A stretch of DNA of 64,000 bases from Nitrosospira sp. Nsp2 (GTDB lineage: Bacteria > Pseudomonadota > Gammaproteobacteria > Burkholderiales > Nitrosomonadaceae), in the NCBI RefSeq assembly GCF_003050965.1, contig NZ_QAOU01000009.1, positions 43,114-107,113 on the forward strand. Reading direction: 5' to 3'. A program made the translations under genes and the position numbers. Positions 11,180-21,000 of this stretch are shown one piece after another. How positions within the stretch are numbered: the first letter of the stretch is position 1; each line of letters opens with the position of its first letter. The notes under the pieces were generated by a model. The model made no database searches and was not told the DNA's origin. It worked only from the letters and a program-made list of their open reading frames with translations.

Positions 11180-11878
11180 ATGAAAACTACATTGATCACT
11201 GGCGCCAATCGCGGAATCGGACTGGAATTTTCCCGGCAGTATGCCGCAGACGGCTGGCATGTCGTGGCTTGCGCCCGCCAACCTGATAAATCAGATGCCC
11301 TTAACGCACTGGCGGCGCAATATCCTGGGCAAATCTCGGTACAACGACTGGATGTCGCTGATCATCCCGGGATCGACCAACTGGCGTCGTCGCTCGCCAG
11401 TCAACCAATCGACCTGCTGATCAACAATGCAGGCGTATACACCGATCCTCATGGAGGCGCCTTAAATAATAGCGATGATGAAGCATGGACGCGTGCATTT
11501 CTTATCAACACGATGGCCACCTTGAAAATGGTCCGGGCATTTCGTCCACATATCGTTCGAAGCGATAAAAAAACCGTTGTGACGATCAGCAGCAAAATGG
11601 GCAGTATCGCGGACAACAACAGCGGCGGCAGCTACATGTACCGGTCCAGCAAGGCGGCGGTGAATATGATTGTCAAGACGCTCGCCATAGATCTGAAGCC
11701 AGCTGGAATCATCGCCTTGGTATTACACCCCGGGTGGGTGAAAACCGATATGGGCGGGCCTCATGCATTGATCTCCAGCATGCAGAGCGTATCAGGAATG
11801 CGCGAGGTCATCAGCCGCCTTACCATTGATGACTCGGGTAAATTCATCGCTTACGATGGGAAAGCGATACCCTGGTAG
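11180..11878 (+). CDS. SDR family oxidoreductase, C-factor-like
   Basis: 232 residues. TGANRGIG (7-14), NNAG (82-85) and Tyr154-x3-Lys158 with Ser137/138 make an intact active site. The sequence resembles the CsgA/C-factor and sniffer-carbonyl-reductase branch of SDRs (LITGANRGIGLEF, HPGWVKTDMGG). The reaction is not known. An AGGAGAGGG stretch just before ATG 11180 is a strong ribosome site. It is transcribed away from the other SDR; the two are only distantly alike and do not look like a recent duplication. Confidence 0.87.
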   Translation: MKTTLITGANRGIGLEFSRQYAADGWHVVACARQPDKSDALNALAAQYPGQISVQRLDVADHPGIDQLASSLASQPIDLLINNAGVYTDPHGGALNNSDDEAWTRAFLINTMATLKMVRAFRPHIVRSDKKTVVTISSKMGSIADNNSGGSYMYRSSKAAVNMIVKTLAIDLKPAGIIALVLHPGWVKTDMGGPHALISSMQSVSGMREVISRLTIDDSGKFIAYDGKAIPW

Positions 11879-11963
11879 AAGAAACGAAATCTGCTTAAAC
11901 ACCGGCCATGTTCAGTCCCGGCAAGAACATCCTGGGCTGACCTTGACAAGCACAGTCAACCGC

Positions 11964-12284
11964 TTACTCAACGGTTACGGCCGTCCCGCTGGCAGAAACC
12001 ATCAACATGCCATTCTCCTTGCCCATTATCTCGTAATCGAGATCAATTCCGATCACCGCATTGGCGCCAAGGTCCTGCGCGCGCTGGCGTAATTCCTCAA
12101 GAGCAATATCCCGTGCGCGCTGCAACTCCTTCTCATAAGTCGCCGAGCGCCCCCCCACCAGGTCGCGGATCCCCGCAAAAAGGTCCTTGAACAAATTAGC
12201 GCCGAGTATAGCCTCTCCCGCAACGATGCCGTGGTACTTCGTCACGCGCCTTCCCTCTATGCCTGGAGTAGTCGTTAGCAGCAT
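11964..12284 (-). CDS. YbjQ/UPF0145 family protein
   Basis: 106 residues, the normal size for the YbjQ (DUF74) family. It opens with [21 protein letters not shown], has the amphipathic [24 protein letters not shown] helix-strand, and ends GTAVTVE, all typical. Members form pentameric rings. The family is sometimes called heavy-metal-binding, but no biochemical role is firmly established. No signal peptide. Monocistronic by position. Confidence 0.85.
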   Translation of the reverse strand: MLLTTTPGIEGRRVTKYHGIVAGEAILGANLFKDLFAGIRDLVGGRSATYEKELQRARDIALEELRQRAQDLGANAVIGIDLDYEIMGKENGMLMVSASGTAVTVE

Positions 12285-12444
12285 ATTCCTCCCATTCGCA
12301 CTATTTTTAAGTTAACAATATAAGTCGGCGGATTCACTGATATTTCCCGTGTGCCCTGTCACAGTTGCCAATTGCAGTGGACGCGGCAGCCCATGCCCAG
12401 CCATAAGGGCCACGGCTTAACTCGCCCAGCTCCGGCGCGACATT

Positions 12445-12711
12445 TCATGATGCGGCACCCGGTTTCGGTCTTTTACGCAACTTCTTCAATGGCCGCTTTC
12501 CCTGCACATGCTCCCGCGGCTTGCATTGATCGGGCGAAGCGGGGGCCGGACGCCGAATCATGCGCTCCGATGTTACAACTCGATTGACAGGAGTAAGCGT
12601 AATTTCAAGCTCGTTAATTTCGTCCCATTGCGCTTCGGTGCGCTGTCTCTCAGGAATGGCGAGAAGCTCTTTCAGCCGGTCATAAGACGAAATCGGTTCT
12701 GGTTTATCCAT
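12445..12711 (-). CDS. Hypothetical small basic protein
   Basis: 88 residues; not recognised. The N-terminal half is acidic and helical (SSYDRLKELLAIPERQRTEAQWDEINELE). The C-terminal half is strongly basic and Pro-rich (KRPLKKLRKRPKPG), which could bind nucleic acid. The start codon lies about 25 bases from the Fur box of the divergent iron importer, so its promoter may overlap that control region. It looks real from codon use and the clear two-part character, but this is not certain. Confidence 0.5.
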   Translation of the reverse strand: MDKPEPISSYDRLKELLAIPERQRTEAQWDEINELEITLTPVNRVVTSERMIRRPAPASPDQCKPREHVQGKRPLKKLRKRPKPGAAS

Positions 12712-12729
12712 GATATATTAATGCGGAGC

Positions 12730-12757
12730 TTTACTGATAATTGTTATCATTTATAAT
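12730..12757 (+). promoter_or_regulatory. Sigma70 promoter with embedded Fur box, iron importer operon
   Basis: -35 TTTACT (12730-12735), 16-bp spacer, -10 TATAAT (12752-12757). The 19-bp stretch 12736-12754 begins GATAAT and contains ATCATT, matching most of the Fur consensus. It fills the spacer and runs into the -10. Fe2+-Fur bound here would block RNA polymerase, fitting the Fe3+ importer genes that follow. Confidence 0.75.
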
Positions 12758-12800
12758 ATGGTTCTGACCGAGCATGCTATTTACATACGGAGAGAATAAA

Positions 12801-14141
12801 ATGTTGAACTCCTGCTTTAAGGAACCGATGAACACTGCCCCGGTGGAGCGCTCAGTTAAAAGAAGAGCGGGCAAAATCGGGGTAAACTCAAGCCGCGCGG
12901 TGAAGGAACTGGTTTGCCCGTCTCTGTTCAGGACGCTGCATGGGAGTGCAACGCGAGTAGCCGATTTTACAACAAACCGTGTGAGATGGGGCTCTGGGGG
13001 CTTGGCGGGCGCCCAACTGTGCCGGACTGCCGCAAAAGCAGATTCGCAATCCGGATCTCTGCTCGGATCTTCGGCTGCCCATCCCATCCTTTCCGCTCCT
13101 CACTTCGCCCGGCGTTCCGGAGAGGACATTATTCGCAAAGTCCTCAACCGCTATCTTACCGTAATGTTCTGCTGTGTCACGTTGTTTGGCGCCAGCGCAT
13201 CACATGCCGATCAGGTCGTCGTCTACTCCGCCCGCATCGAGCAATTGATCAAGCCGATGTTCGACGCTTTCTCTAAAGAAACCGGCACAACCGTCAAATT
13301 CATCACCGACAAGGAAGGCGCACTACTCGCGCGCCTGAAGGCGGAAGGAAAAAACACGCCCGCCGATGTGCTTATTACCGCGGATGCGGGCAACTTATGG
13401 GAAGCTGCTCGGGAAGGACTATTAAGACCAGTAGAGTCCAAAACGCTGGAGTCGAATGTTCCTGCTTATCTTCGCGATCCCGGCAATCAGTGGTTCGGTC
13501 TGTCAGTGCGTGCCCGCACTATCATTTATAACACACAAAAAGTAAAACCTTCCGATCTTTCGACCTACGAAGCCCTCGCCGACCCGAAGTGGAAGGGACG
13601 ACTTTGTCTTCGTACGTCGAAGAAAGTTTACAATCAGTCACTTGTAGCAATGATGATTGAAGAGCATGGCGAACTCAAGACGGAACAAGTCGTAAAAGGC
13701 TGGGTTGCAAATCTCGCCACCGATCCGCTGTCCGATGAGACGAGGGCAATGGAATTTGTAGGGGCGGGAAAATGCGATGTCACCATTGCCAACACATATT
13801 ATTATGGGCGCCTGATGGAAAAAAACCCCGCGCTGCCGCTCGCAATTTTCTGGCCTAACCAGGATGGCGCCGGGGTCCATGTAAACATCTCGGGAGCGGG
13901 TGTTACACGCTACGCAAACAATGTTCCGGGGGCCATCCGGTTACTGGAATTCCTGTCCTCGGAGAAAGCGCAAAATCTGTTTGCAGACGTGAACATGGAA
14001 TACCCGGTCAACCCAAGGATAAAACCTGACCCCGCTGTCGCCGCCTGGGGCCCGTTCAAACAAAACACCATAAACGTTAACAAAGCGGGTGAATTGCAGG
14101 CGGAAGCAGTCAAGCTGATGGATCGGGCGGGTTATCGATAG
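12801..14141 (+). CDS. Fe3+ ABC transporter, periplasmic substrate-binding protein
   Basis: Class with FbpA/FutA: captures Fe3+ in the periplasm. The mature part starts at DQVVVYSARIEQLIKPMFDAF and contains DVLITADAGNLWEAA, the paired Tyr region (NTYYYGRLMEKNP) expected for iron ligation, and FLSSEKAQNLFADVNMEYPVNP. ATG 12801 has GGAGAG six bases upstream and is in frame throughout. It places about 109 residues of unfamiliar sequence before the signal peptide (KVLNRYL-TVMFCCVTLFGASASHA). Alternatively translation starts at ATT 13131 behind GGAGAGGA, or at ATG 13164. The extension may be inserted DNA. The operon continues with permease and ATPase. Confidence 0.88.
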   Translation: MLNSCFKEPMNTAPVERSVKRRAGKIGVNSSRAVKELVCPSLFRTLHGSATRVADFTTNRVRWGSGGLAGAQLCRTAAKADSQSGSLLGSSAAHPILSAPHFARRSGEDIIRKVLNRYLTVMFCCVTLFGASASHADQVVVYSARIEQLIKPMFDAFSKETGTTVKFITDKEGALLARLKAEGKNTPADVLITADAGNLWEAAREGLLRPVESKTLESNVPAYLRDPGNQWFGLSVRARTIIYNTQKVKPSDLSTYEALADPKWKGRLCLRTSKKVYNQSLVAMMIEEHGELKTEQVVKGWVANLATDPLSDETRAMEFVGAGKCDVTIANTYYYGRLMEKNPALPLAIFWPNQDGAGVHVNISGAGVTRYANNVPGAIRLLEFLSSEKAQNLFADVNMEYPVNPRIKPDPAVAAWGPFKQNTINVNKAGELQAEAVKLMDRAGYR

Positions 14142-14143
14142 GC

Positions 14144-15835
14144 ATGAAGGGCGTGAATGGGGAGGTACTGAATTCAACAGGCACCAACACAAGTACTGAT
14201 CCTGTTTACAGCTCGTCACGTCGCGCCGCTCATATCTCGACAGGTTGGCGTCTGATTCCGGTTTTTATCGCTGCGCTTGTACTGATACCCGTCGGCACAG
14301 TCCTCTCCTCTCTTTTCGCCCCAGCGAGCGATGTGTGGCAGCATCTGGTTGAAACGACACTTCCCGACCTGTTGGCGAATACCTTTTGGCTCGCATTAGG
14401 AGTATCTCTAGGCACCGCATTGTTGGGAGTAAGCCTGGCATGGTTTACCGCGGTGTGCGACTTTCCCGGATGTCGTTTCTTCTCCTGGGCGCTCCTGCTG
14501 CCGCTCGCAATACCCGCTTACGTCACCGCATTCGTCGCACTTGGTCTGTTTGATTACATCGGCCCGGTGCAAACGACGCTGCGCGTGTCGCTACAATCGG
14601 ATCTGCTCTGGTTTCCAAACGTACGGAGTGGGCCGGGTGTTGTCGTTGTCATGGTTCTCGCGTTTTATCCCTATGTCTACCTTCTGGCACGTAATGCGTT
14701 CATCACACAGGGTAAGCGGTCACTCGAGGCGGCACAATCGTTGGGCTTCAATCGTACCCAGGGATTCTTCAGACTTTCCCTGCCCATGGCCCGACCATGG
14801 ATTGCCGGCGGTGTAATGCTGGCGTTGATGGAAACGCTCGCGGACTTCGGCACCGTCGCCGTCTTCAATTACGACACCTTCACCACAGCCATATACAAAG
14901 CGTGGTTCGGCATGTTTTCCTTGGCCGCAGCCTCCCAGCTCGCCTCAGTGCTGATTGTGATCGTCTTTGCTGTCATCGTGATAGAGCAGCAACTTCGATC
15001 CGGCATGCGCTATGCCGAAACCAGGCAAAGTGCAAGAATTGACCGCATTCCGCTCTCGGGCTGGCGTGCATGGTCAATTGCCGCCCTCGCGTCAGGCACC
15101 CTGTTCTTTGCATTTGTCTTGCCGGTGAGTCAGCTAAGCATTTGGGCAGCAGGTGTTTTTGCTCGTGATTTTGATCAGCGCTACCTCGAATTTCTCTGGC
15201 ATTCACTGCTACTTTCGGCAGTTGCGGCGGTGCTCACCTGTGGCGTCGCGCTACTCATGGTTTATGCCGCAAGGCGACATCCCGATCGCGTTACTCGCGC
15301 CGCCGTCCGCATCTCCACCATAGGCTATGCCTTGCCTGGCGCAGTTCTGGCAGTGGGTATTTTCATTCCGATAGCATGGCTGGATAACCAGCTCAGCGAC
15401 GTCGCCTTGCGATTATTTGATATTCAAGCGGGAGTGCTCATGCAGGGCACGCTCGCCACCATGCTGATCGCCTATATGACGCGTTTCCTGGCGGTCAGTC
15501 ATAGTCCCATAGATAGCGCCATGCACCGTATCACCCCCAACATCGATGAAGCCGCCAGGGGACTCGGCTTGACCGGGTGGGCGGCGCTACGACGTGTGCA
15601 TTTGCCCATTTTGAAAGGGGGAATTTTTACCGCCGCCTCGCTCGTATTCGTGGACGTAATGAAGGAAATGCCCATTACCCTGATGACCCGGCCCTTTGGC
15701 TGGGATACGCTGGCGGTGAGAATTTTCGAAATGACTTCAGAGGGCGAATGGGAACAGGCCGCGTTGCCTGCGGTGACCTTGGTGCTGGCGGGGCTGCTTC
15801 CCATTATCTTTCTTATGCGGCAAACTGAGAAATAA
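14144..15835 (+). CDS. Fe3+ ABC transporter permease, fused two-domain
   Basis: 563 residues with about 12 membrane segments, made of two tandem MetI-like permease domains as in FbpB/SfuB iron permeases. Each half has the EAA loop that docks the ATPase: EAAQSLGFNRTQGFFRLSLP in the first and EAARGLGLTGWAALRRVHLP in the second. ATG 14144 is two bases after the stop of the binding-protein gene, implying translational coupling. The N-terminal 30 residues are Ser/Thr-rich and cytoplasmic. It imports Fe3+ delivered by the binding protein. Confidence 0.93.
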   Translation: MKGVNGEVLNSTGTNTSTDPVYSSSRRAAHISTGWRLIPVFIAALVLIPVGTVLSSLFAPASDVWQHLVETTLPDLLANTFWLALGVSLGTALLGVSLAWFTAVCDFPGCRFFSWALLLPLAIPAYVTAFVALGLFDYIGPVQTTLRVSLQSDLLWFPNVRSGPGVVVVMVLAFYPYVYLLARNAFITQGKRSLEAAQSLGFNRTQGFFRLSLPMARPWIAGGVMLALMETLADFGTVAVFNYDTFTTAIYKAWFGMFSLAAASQLASVLIVIVFAVIVIEQQLRSGMRYAETRQSARIDRIPLSGWRAWSIAALASGTLFFAFVLPVSQLSIWAAGVFARDFDQRYLEFLWHSLLLSAVAAVLTCGVALLMVYAARRHPDRVTRAAVRISTIGYALPGAVLAVGIFIPIAWLDNQLSDVALRLFDIQAGVLMQGTLATMLIAYMTRFLAVSHSPIDSAMHRITPNIDEAARGLGLTGWAALRRVHLPILKGGIFTAASLVFVDVMKEMPITLMTRPFGWDTLAVRIFEMTSEGEWEQAALPAVTLVLAGLLPIIFLMRQTEK

Positions 15836-15848
15836 TTGAACACCGTCC

Positions 15849-16922
15849 ATGAACGCATTGCTTGAGCTCAGGAATATTCGGCATGCCTATGGACGGCAAA
15901 CGGTGGTGGAGGATCTGTCGCTCACCCTGCAAAAAGGCGCGATCGGCTGCCTGCTGGGTCCAAGCGGATGCGGGAAGACCACGGTCCTGCGCAGCATCGC
16001 CGGATTTGAGCCTATTTCAGCCGGTGAAATTTGGCTCAACGGCGCGCTGATAAGCAATGCGAGCATCTGCGTTCCTCCGGAACGGCGCCATATTGGGATG
16101 GTATTTCAGGATTACGCCTTGTTTCCTCATCTAACCGTTCGCGCGAACGTGGGCTTCGGCCTGCATCGCATGGGAAACGCCGAGCGTGCGGTGCGCGTCA
16201 CCGAGGTGCTGCACACAGTAGGTCTCTCGGAAGACGCAGAAAAATATCCCCACCAACTGTCCGGCGGACAGCAACAGCGGGTTGCCCTCGCCCGAGCACT
16301 GGCTCCGCGACCTGATCTGCTATTGCTGGATGAGCCTTTTTCAAACCTGGACGTAACCTTGCGCGGTCGCTTAAGTCTCGAAGTACGCGATATTCTTAAG
16401 AATCAAAATGCTACGGCTATTTTGGTGACGCATGATCAGGAAGAGGCGTTTGCCATTGCTGATGAGATCGGCGTTATGCATCAGGGACAAATCCAGCAGT
16501 GGGACACCGCTTATAACTTGTATCATAAGCCCGCGAACCGGTTTGTTGCCGACTTCATAGGTGAAGGAGTATTTCTCGCGGGTAAGATGCTTGACCCGCG
16601 TCATGTGGAGATAGAACTGGGAATTCTGGAGGGCGAGGTCGCACATTGCTGCGGCCCCACGTGCCAGCTGTGCCGCGAGGGATGCGCGGTGGACGTACTC
16701 ATCCGGCCGGATGATATCGTGCACGATGATGCCAGCCCCGTCAGCGCCATCGTGCTGCACAAGGCTTTCCGGGGAGCGGATATTCTCTACACCTTGCGCC
16801 TCCCCGGCGGCAGTACCGCGCTATCGCTCGTGCCCAGCCACCATAATCATGCCATAGGTGAGAAAATCGGCATCAGGCTGGAAGCGGATCACGTGGTAGC
16901 GTTCAACCAGGTGGCTCCCTAG
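15849..16922 (+). CDS. Fe3+ ABC transporter ATP-binding protein
   Basis: 357 residues. Walker A GPSGCGKTT (37-45), Q-loop in VFQDYALFPHLTV, signature LSGGQQQRVALARAL, Walker B LLLLDEPFSNLD and the H-loop VTHDQEEAF are intact, so it is an active ATPase of the FbpC/PotA type. The C-terminal regulatory (TOBE-like) part carries an unusual cysteine cluster, CCGPTCQLCREGC (about residues 267-279), just before VDVLIRPDDIVHDD. This could bind a metal or sense its state, but that is inference. It starts 13 bases after the permease and completes the operon. Confidence 0.93.
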   Translation: MNALLELRNIRHAYGRQTVVEDLSLTLQKGAIGCLLGPSGCGKTTVLRSIAGFEPISAGEIWLNGALISNASICVPPERRHIGMVFQDYALFPHLTVRANVGFGLHRMGNAERAVRVTEVLHTVGLSEDAEKYPHQLSGGQQQRVALARALAPRPDLLLLDEPFSNLDVTLRGRLSLEVRDILKNQNATAILVTHDQEEAFAIADEIGVMHQGQIQQWDTAYNLYHKPANRFVADFIGEGVFLAGKMLDPRHVEIELGILEGEVAHCCGPTCQLCREGCAVDVLIRPDDIVHDDASPVSAIVLHKAFRGADILYTLRLPGGSTALSLVPSHHNHAIGEKIGIRLEADHVVAFNQVAP

Positions 16923-17008
16923 CTTGCAGCCAAGGCGAAAAGGGACCTCTGCTTATCACGCCAGCGCGTTACCGAGCGTGATGCTTGCGATAAGTTGATG
17001 TTTCGGGC

Positions 17009-18004
17009 CTACTGAGAATCTGAATTTCTTGCTGCCCGGATTTCATCGGCCAGTTGCAACACCGACATCGCATAATTCACGCTGCGATTGTAACGGGTGA
17101 TGACGAAGAAATTATTGAAACCCAGCCAGTGTTCGTTTCCGTCGTTATTCTCCAACTCGATCAACGTAGCCGGAAGATCAGCAGGAGATTTCTCGCGGGG
17201 AATGACCCCCCGCTCCCTCAGTTCGACTAAGGTATAAAATGGCTTGGTCCCTGTGAACACGGCTTCGCGGTAATCGGCGCCATTCACCAGGGCCGGCACG
17301 ACTGCAACTTGATCAACTTCCCAGCCATAGCTCTTCAGGTAATTCGCCACACTGCCGATCGCGTCCGCTGGGCTGCCGGATAAATCGATTTTGCCATCAC
17401 TATCAAAATCAACCGCGTACCGCCTGTAACTGCTGGGCATGAATTGCGGAATGCCGATGGCTCCGGCATAAGACCCCTTGATGCTAAGCACATCCATTCC
17501 CTGTTCCCGGCTCAACAAAAGATACTGCTCCAGCTCGGCCCGAAAGAATCCCGCGCGCTTCGGATAATTGAAGGCTAAAGTGGTCAACGCATCCAGAATG
17601 CGATGTCTGCCGCTCTGCACGCCATAGTTTGTTTCTACCCCGATCACTGCGGCGACAATCTCTTCGGGGATGCCGAACTCTCTACGCGCCCGCTCCAGCG
17701 TCGCAGCATGGTTATTCCAGAACGCAACCCCATCTGTCACGCGCTGCTGGCTGACGAGGAGAGGACGAAATGCATACCACGGCTTCGAAGTAGCCGGTTG
17801 GGAAATCGCTTTGATAATCGCCGGCTGAAACTGTGCCATGCGAAGAGTGACCTCAAGCTCGGCCTGAGTAAACCCGTGTCGCTCCACCATCTCACTGATA
17901 AAAGCCTCGATCTCCGGCCGCAGTGGCGCCGATGGCGCAGTTGTCGAGGCTGACGCACATCCGGCAAGCGCAAGCAAGCCCAGCATAACTATCAGAAATC
18001 GCAT
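17009..18004 (-). CDS. mltB: Membrane-bound lytic murein transglycosylase B
   Basis: 331 residues from ATG 18004, which has a perfect CGGAGGATT ribosome site. A lipoprotein signal peptide ends in LALAGC, so Cys16 is lipidated and the enzyme should be anchored in the outer membrane. The catalytic Glu124 sits in AVIGVETNYGV. AGAIGIPQFMPSSYRRYAVDFD and DLSGSPADAIGSVANYLKSYGW are hallmarks of the MltB (GH103) family. It cleaves peptidoglycan to 1,6-anhydromuropeptides. A longer reading frame to 18049 overlaps the upstream helicase gene and lacks a ribosome site. Confidence 0.95.
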   Translation of the reverse strand: MRFLIVMLGLLALAGCASASTTAPSAPLRPEIEAFISEMVERHGFTQAELEVTLRMAQFQPAIIKAISQPATSKPWYAFRPLLVSQQRVTDGVAFWNNHAATLERARREFGIPEEIVAAVIGVETNYGVQSGRHRILDALTTLAFNYPKRAGFFRAELEQYLLLSREQGMDVLSIKGSYAGAIGIPQFMPSSYRRYAVDFDSDGKIDLSGSPADAIGSVANYLKSYGWEVDQVAVVPALVNGADYREAVFTGTKPFYTLVELRERGVIPREKSPADLPATLIELENNDGNEHWLGFNNFFVITRYNRSVNYAMSVLQLADEIRAARNSDSQ

Positions 18005-18038
18005 AATCCTCCGATCAGAAAAGGGCGCACGCTGACTT

Positions 18039-21000
18039 TCACACGTCATCGCCCCATTCCCGCCATCCCTTCAGTAACGGAAAGTACAAACCACGCCTTA
18101 CCGGCTGGCCGTCGAGCATGCGCATAAGGTTCGCGTAACGATCGAGCTGAAACCGATAGCGCTCTTGCTCGCGATTGAGAAAATCCTCGACGTCGGCCCC
18201 TTCATGACTGCTGGTCTTGTAGTCCACGACCCAGCGTTGTCCATTTATATCGTGAAAAGTACGGTCGATGACATGATCAAAATACTCCTCGCCGGAAATC
18301 GCAGTCATACGCAACTCACTGTGGGCACCCTGCTGCGCCCCGAGCAGCCATCGGCCGCGAGGATCAGTCACTGCGTGGGTGAGCGCCATCATCACACGTT
18401 CGATAGCCGTATCCATATCGCTTCCATGGTTGACCATGCCGCAGGCGACCAACTGACCTTTGAAAGTATCTCGCAAAAGCCGGATGCGCGCCACATCCCA
18501 TTTTTCAATGCCTTCGGTTGCGATACGTTGTAGCCAGCGGTGCACGACGTTGCCGATAAGGCGCGCAGCTTCTCCCGCCCAGGAATATTCGATGCTGCCC
18601 TGCGCCGGCGCGGCTTGCGGCCGGGCCAGCCATAGTACCGGCGGCGGCGGAGGCGGTAATACCCAACCTGACACAAAGCGCCGCAATGATTGATCGACCG
18701 CATTTCCCGCGACCGCCCCGCCACTGCTCCTAAACAATGAGCTTGAGGACATCGCCTGCGCCGCGGCTTGCGCATAGTCCGACTCTACCAATGCCCAAAT
18801 CCTGCTTAACAAGGCCCGGGTGGGAGGCGGCTTTAGCTCCAGCCCTCCGTCTTTTCCCAAGGTGGCATTGGTACTGCCAAGCAGATGCAGACGCTGCCTC
18901 GCGCGAGTCGCGGCGACGTAGAGCAACCGTTCATCTTCCAGGCGCTCTTTTTCGCGTTCAAGTTTTTCCAGCCACAAATACGTGCGATCTTCGGCCGCTC
19001 CCGTTTCCTGGATCGGCGCCAGCAGCAGATCGTTACTGCGATTTGCATTACCCACCGCCGAAATCGACCGTACCGTTTCCATCCACATGAAGAGTTTCTT
19101 ATCGTTACTGCGCGGTGATCGGCCCAGCCCGGGTACGATTACCCAATCAAACTCAAGTCCCTTCGCCTTATGGATGGTCATGATCTGCAGCCTGTCATCC
19201 GCTTTTACGTCCGGCAAGGCAAACAGCCGCTCGAGCCCTTCCTCCAGCGCGGCCAGGCTAAGAATACTGCCGGCCTCCTCTTGTTTTTCGAGATAATCGA
19301 GATAAATGGCCGCGTCTTCAAAATCGGTCGGATCTTCAATAGCTGCAGGCCCCCCCAGCGCAAGCCACGCCGCTTCAACAGTCGAACGTAACGATTGGCG
19401 GCAGCGATTCTCCATGCATGCTTGGAGCACCTCGCGCGTCCTCAGCAGCCGCTGATACCCATCGGCAGAGATTGAGGCAACCCGAGCGTCATCGGAAAGC
19501 CATTCCCATACCGTTCCATTGCCTGCCTCCAGGTTTCTTTCTGGCGCGCTTTCGTCTCCCTCTTGGGGCACATCGTTGCACTCAACAGTCAAGGCGGCAT
19601 TCCAGGAAACGAGCGCATGAATATCCGCCAGCAGGAGGCCGCACCATGGGGCTCGCAGCAATGCCAGCCAAGCTGCACGGTCCGCTGGATGCGCCAATGC
19701 CCGCGTCAGCGCCAGCAGATCCTGAACCACCGGCCTGCGACCCAACCCCTCGATTTCAATTGCGCGAAAACGCAAGCCGGCTTCTTTAAGCAGAAGTATG
19801 ATGTCGACAAGATGACTGCGGTTGCGCACGAGAATTGCCGTGGTTGTGGCGGAATGATCACGAGCTTGCGCGGCAATCTCCACCACTCTGCTCGCCTCGG
19901 CAGCGCGGTCATCATTAATAAAAGGGTGTAAGCTGACCGCAGAACCCGATAGCAGGCGGTTCGTTGCAACGGATTCCGTGTAGGATACCGCCCCGATAGT
20001 TATATTCTCTCGCCTTGGCATTACCTGAGAGAAGGTGGCGTTCACCCAATCCACTATCCCTCGTTGGGACCGAAAATTGGCGGAAAGAGTGACCGGCTGC
20101 AACGTGACATTTCCAATTCCCGCCGCACGGGCGCGAAGAAACAAACCGACCTCAGCCTCGCGAAAACGATAGATGGATTGCATGGGGTCTCCTACCGCCA
20201 GCATGCTGCGGCCATCATCTGGCTCCCATCCGGAAGTGAGCTTTTCGAGCAACTCATATTGGCTGATCGAGGTATCCTGGAACTCATCTATCAGTAAGTG
20301 TCGAATGCGATAATCGAGCGCAAGCGCAAGATCGGTCGGCATGTGTAGATCGCCGAGCGCTCGTAGCGCGCCTTGCGCCACTTCGGTAAAGTCCACCTGG
20401 TTAAGAGATTGAAACACGAGCTTGAGCTGCGCAACTGCCCGCGGCAAGAGCCGCGTGATCGATTGGAGGATGTCCCACTGCGCGTCCGTGTAAGTGGACG
20501 GAGGCAGCTGGAGAATGTCCTTTAGCGCCTCGCACAGCGAACCACTATCATTTTCCGCCAACAGCGAACCCAGCGCCCGCGCCCGCTCCTTCCAGGACGT
20601 AGCCATAATTTTCCTGGCCTTGGGCTCTGGGGGAAAGCCCTCCCTCTCGGTAAACTGCTTGCGCCAGCCCCCATCTTTTGTAAGCAACAGGGTGGCAATG
20701 GCCTCCCAGCAGCGAACATCCTGCTCGTCATTGCCGGGAAATCCCGTCGGGTCGCCGCATTGCTCATACGCAACGATGGCCGAATCGCTGCCGATGGCGC
20801 TGAGGTTACTCGCCGCATACCGTATCAGCGCGATCAGTTCATCCCGGGCCGCGGCAGGATATAGCCCGCACAAGCGCTTGAGCGCTTCGTATCGCGTATT
20901 CCTCAACGCCGCTTCCAACTCATCCCGATCCTTGCCATGAATATGGCGCAGCCAGTGGTCGCGTTGGGCCAGCATTCCGATGAGGAGTGTTTCGAGACGC

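Noticed and set aside
12731..13276. Several long frames in other phases over the 5' stretch of the iron-binding protein gene
   Set aside because: High GC makes all phases open here; only the frame joined to the binding protein has a ribosome site and promoter.
16955..16982. ATCACGC/GCGTGAT hairpin between the iron ATPase and mltB genes
   Set aside because: Only 7 bp with a 14-base loop and no T-run on either strand.
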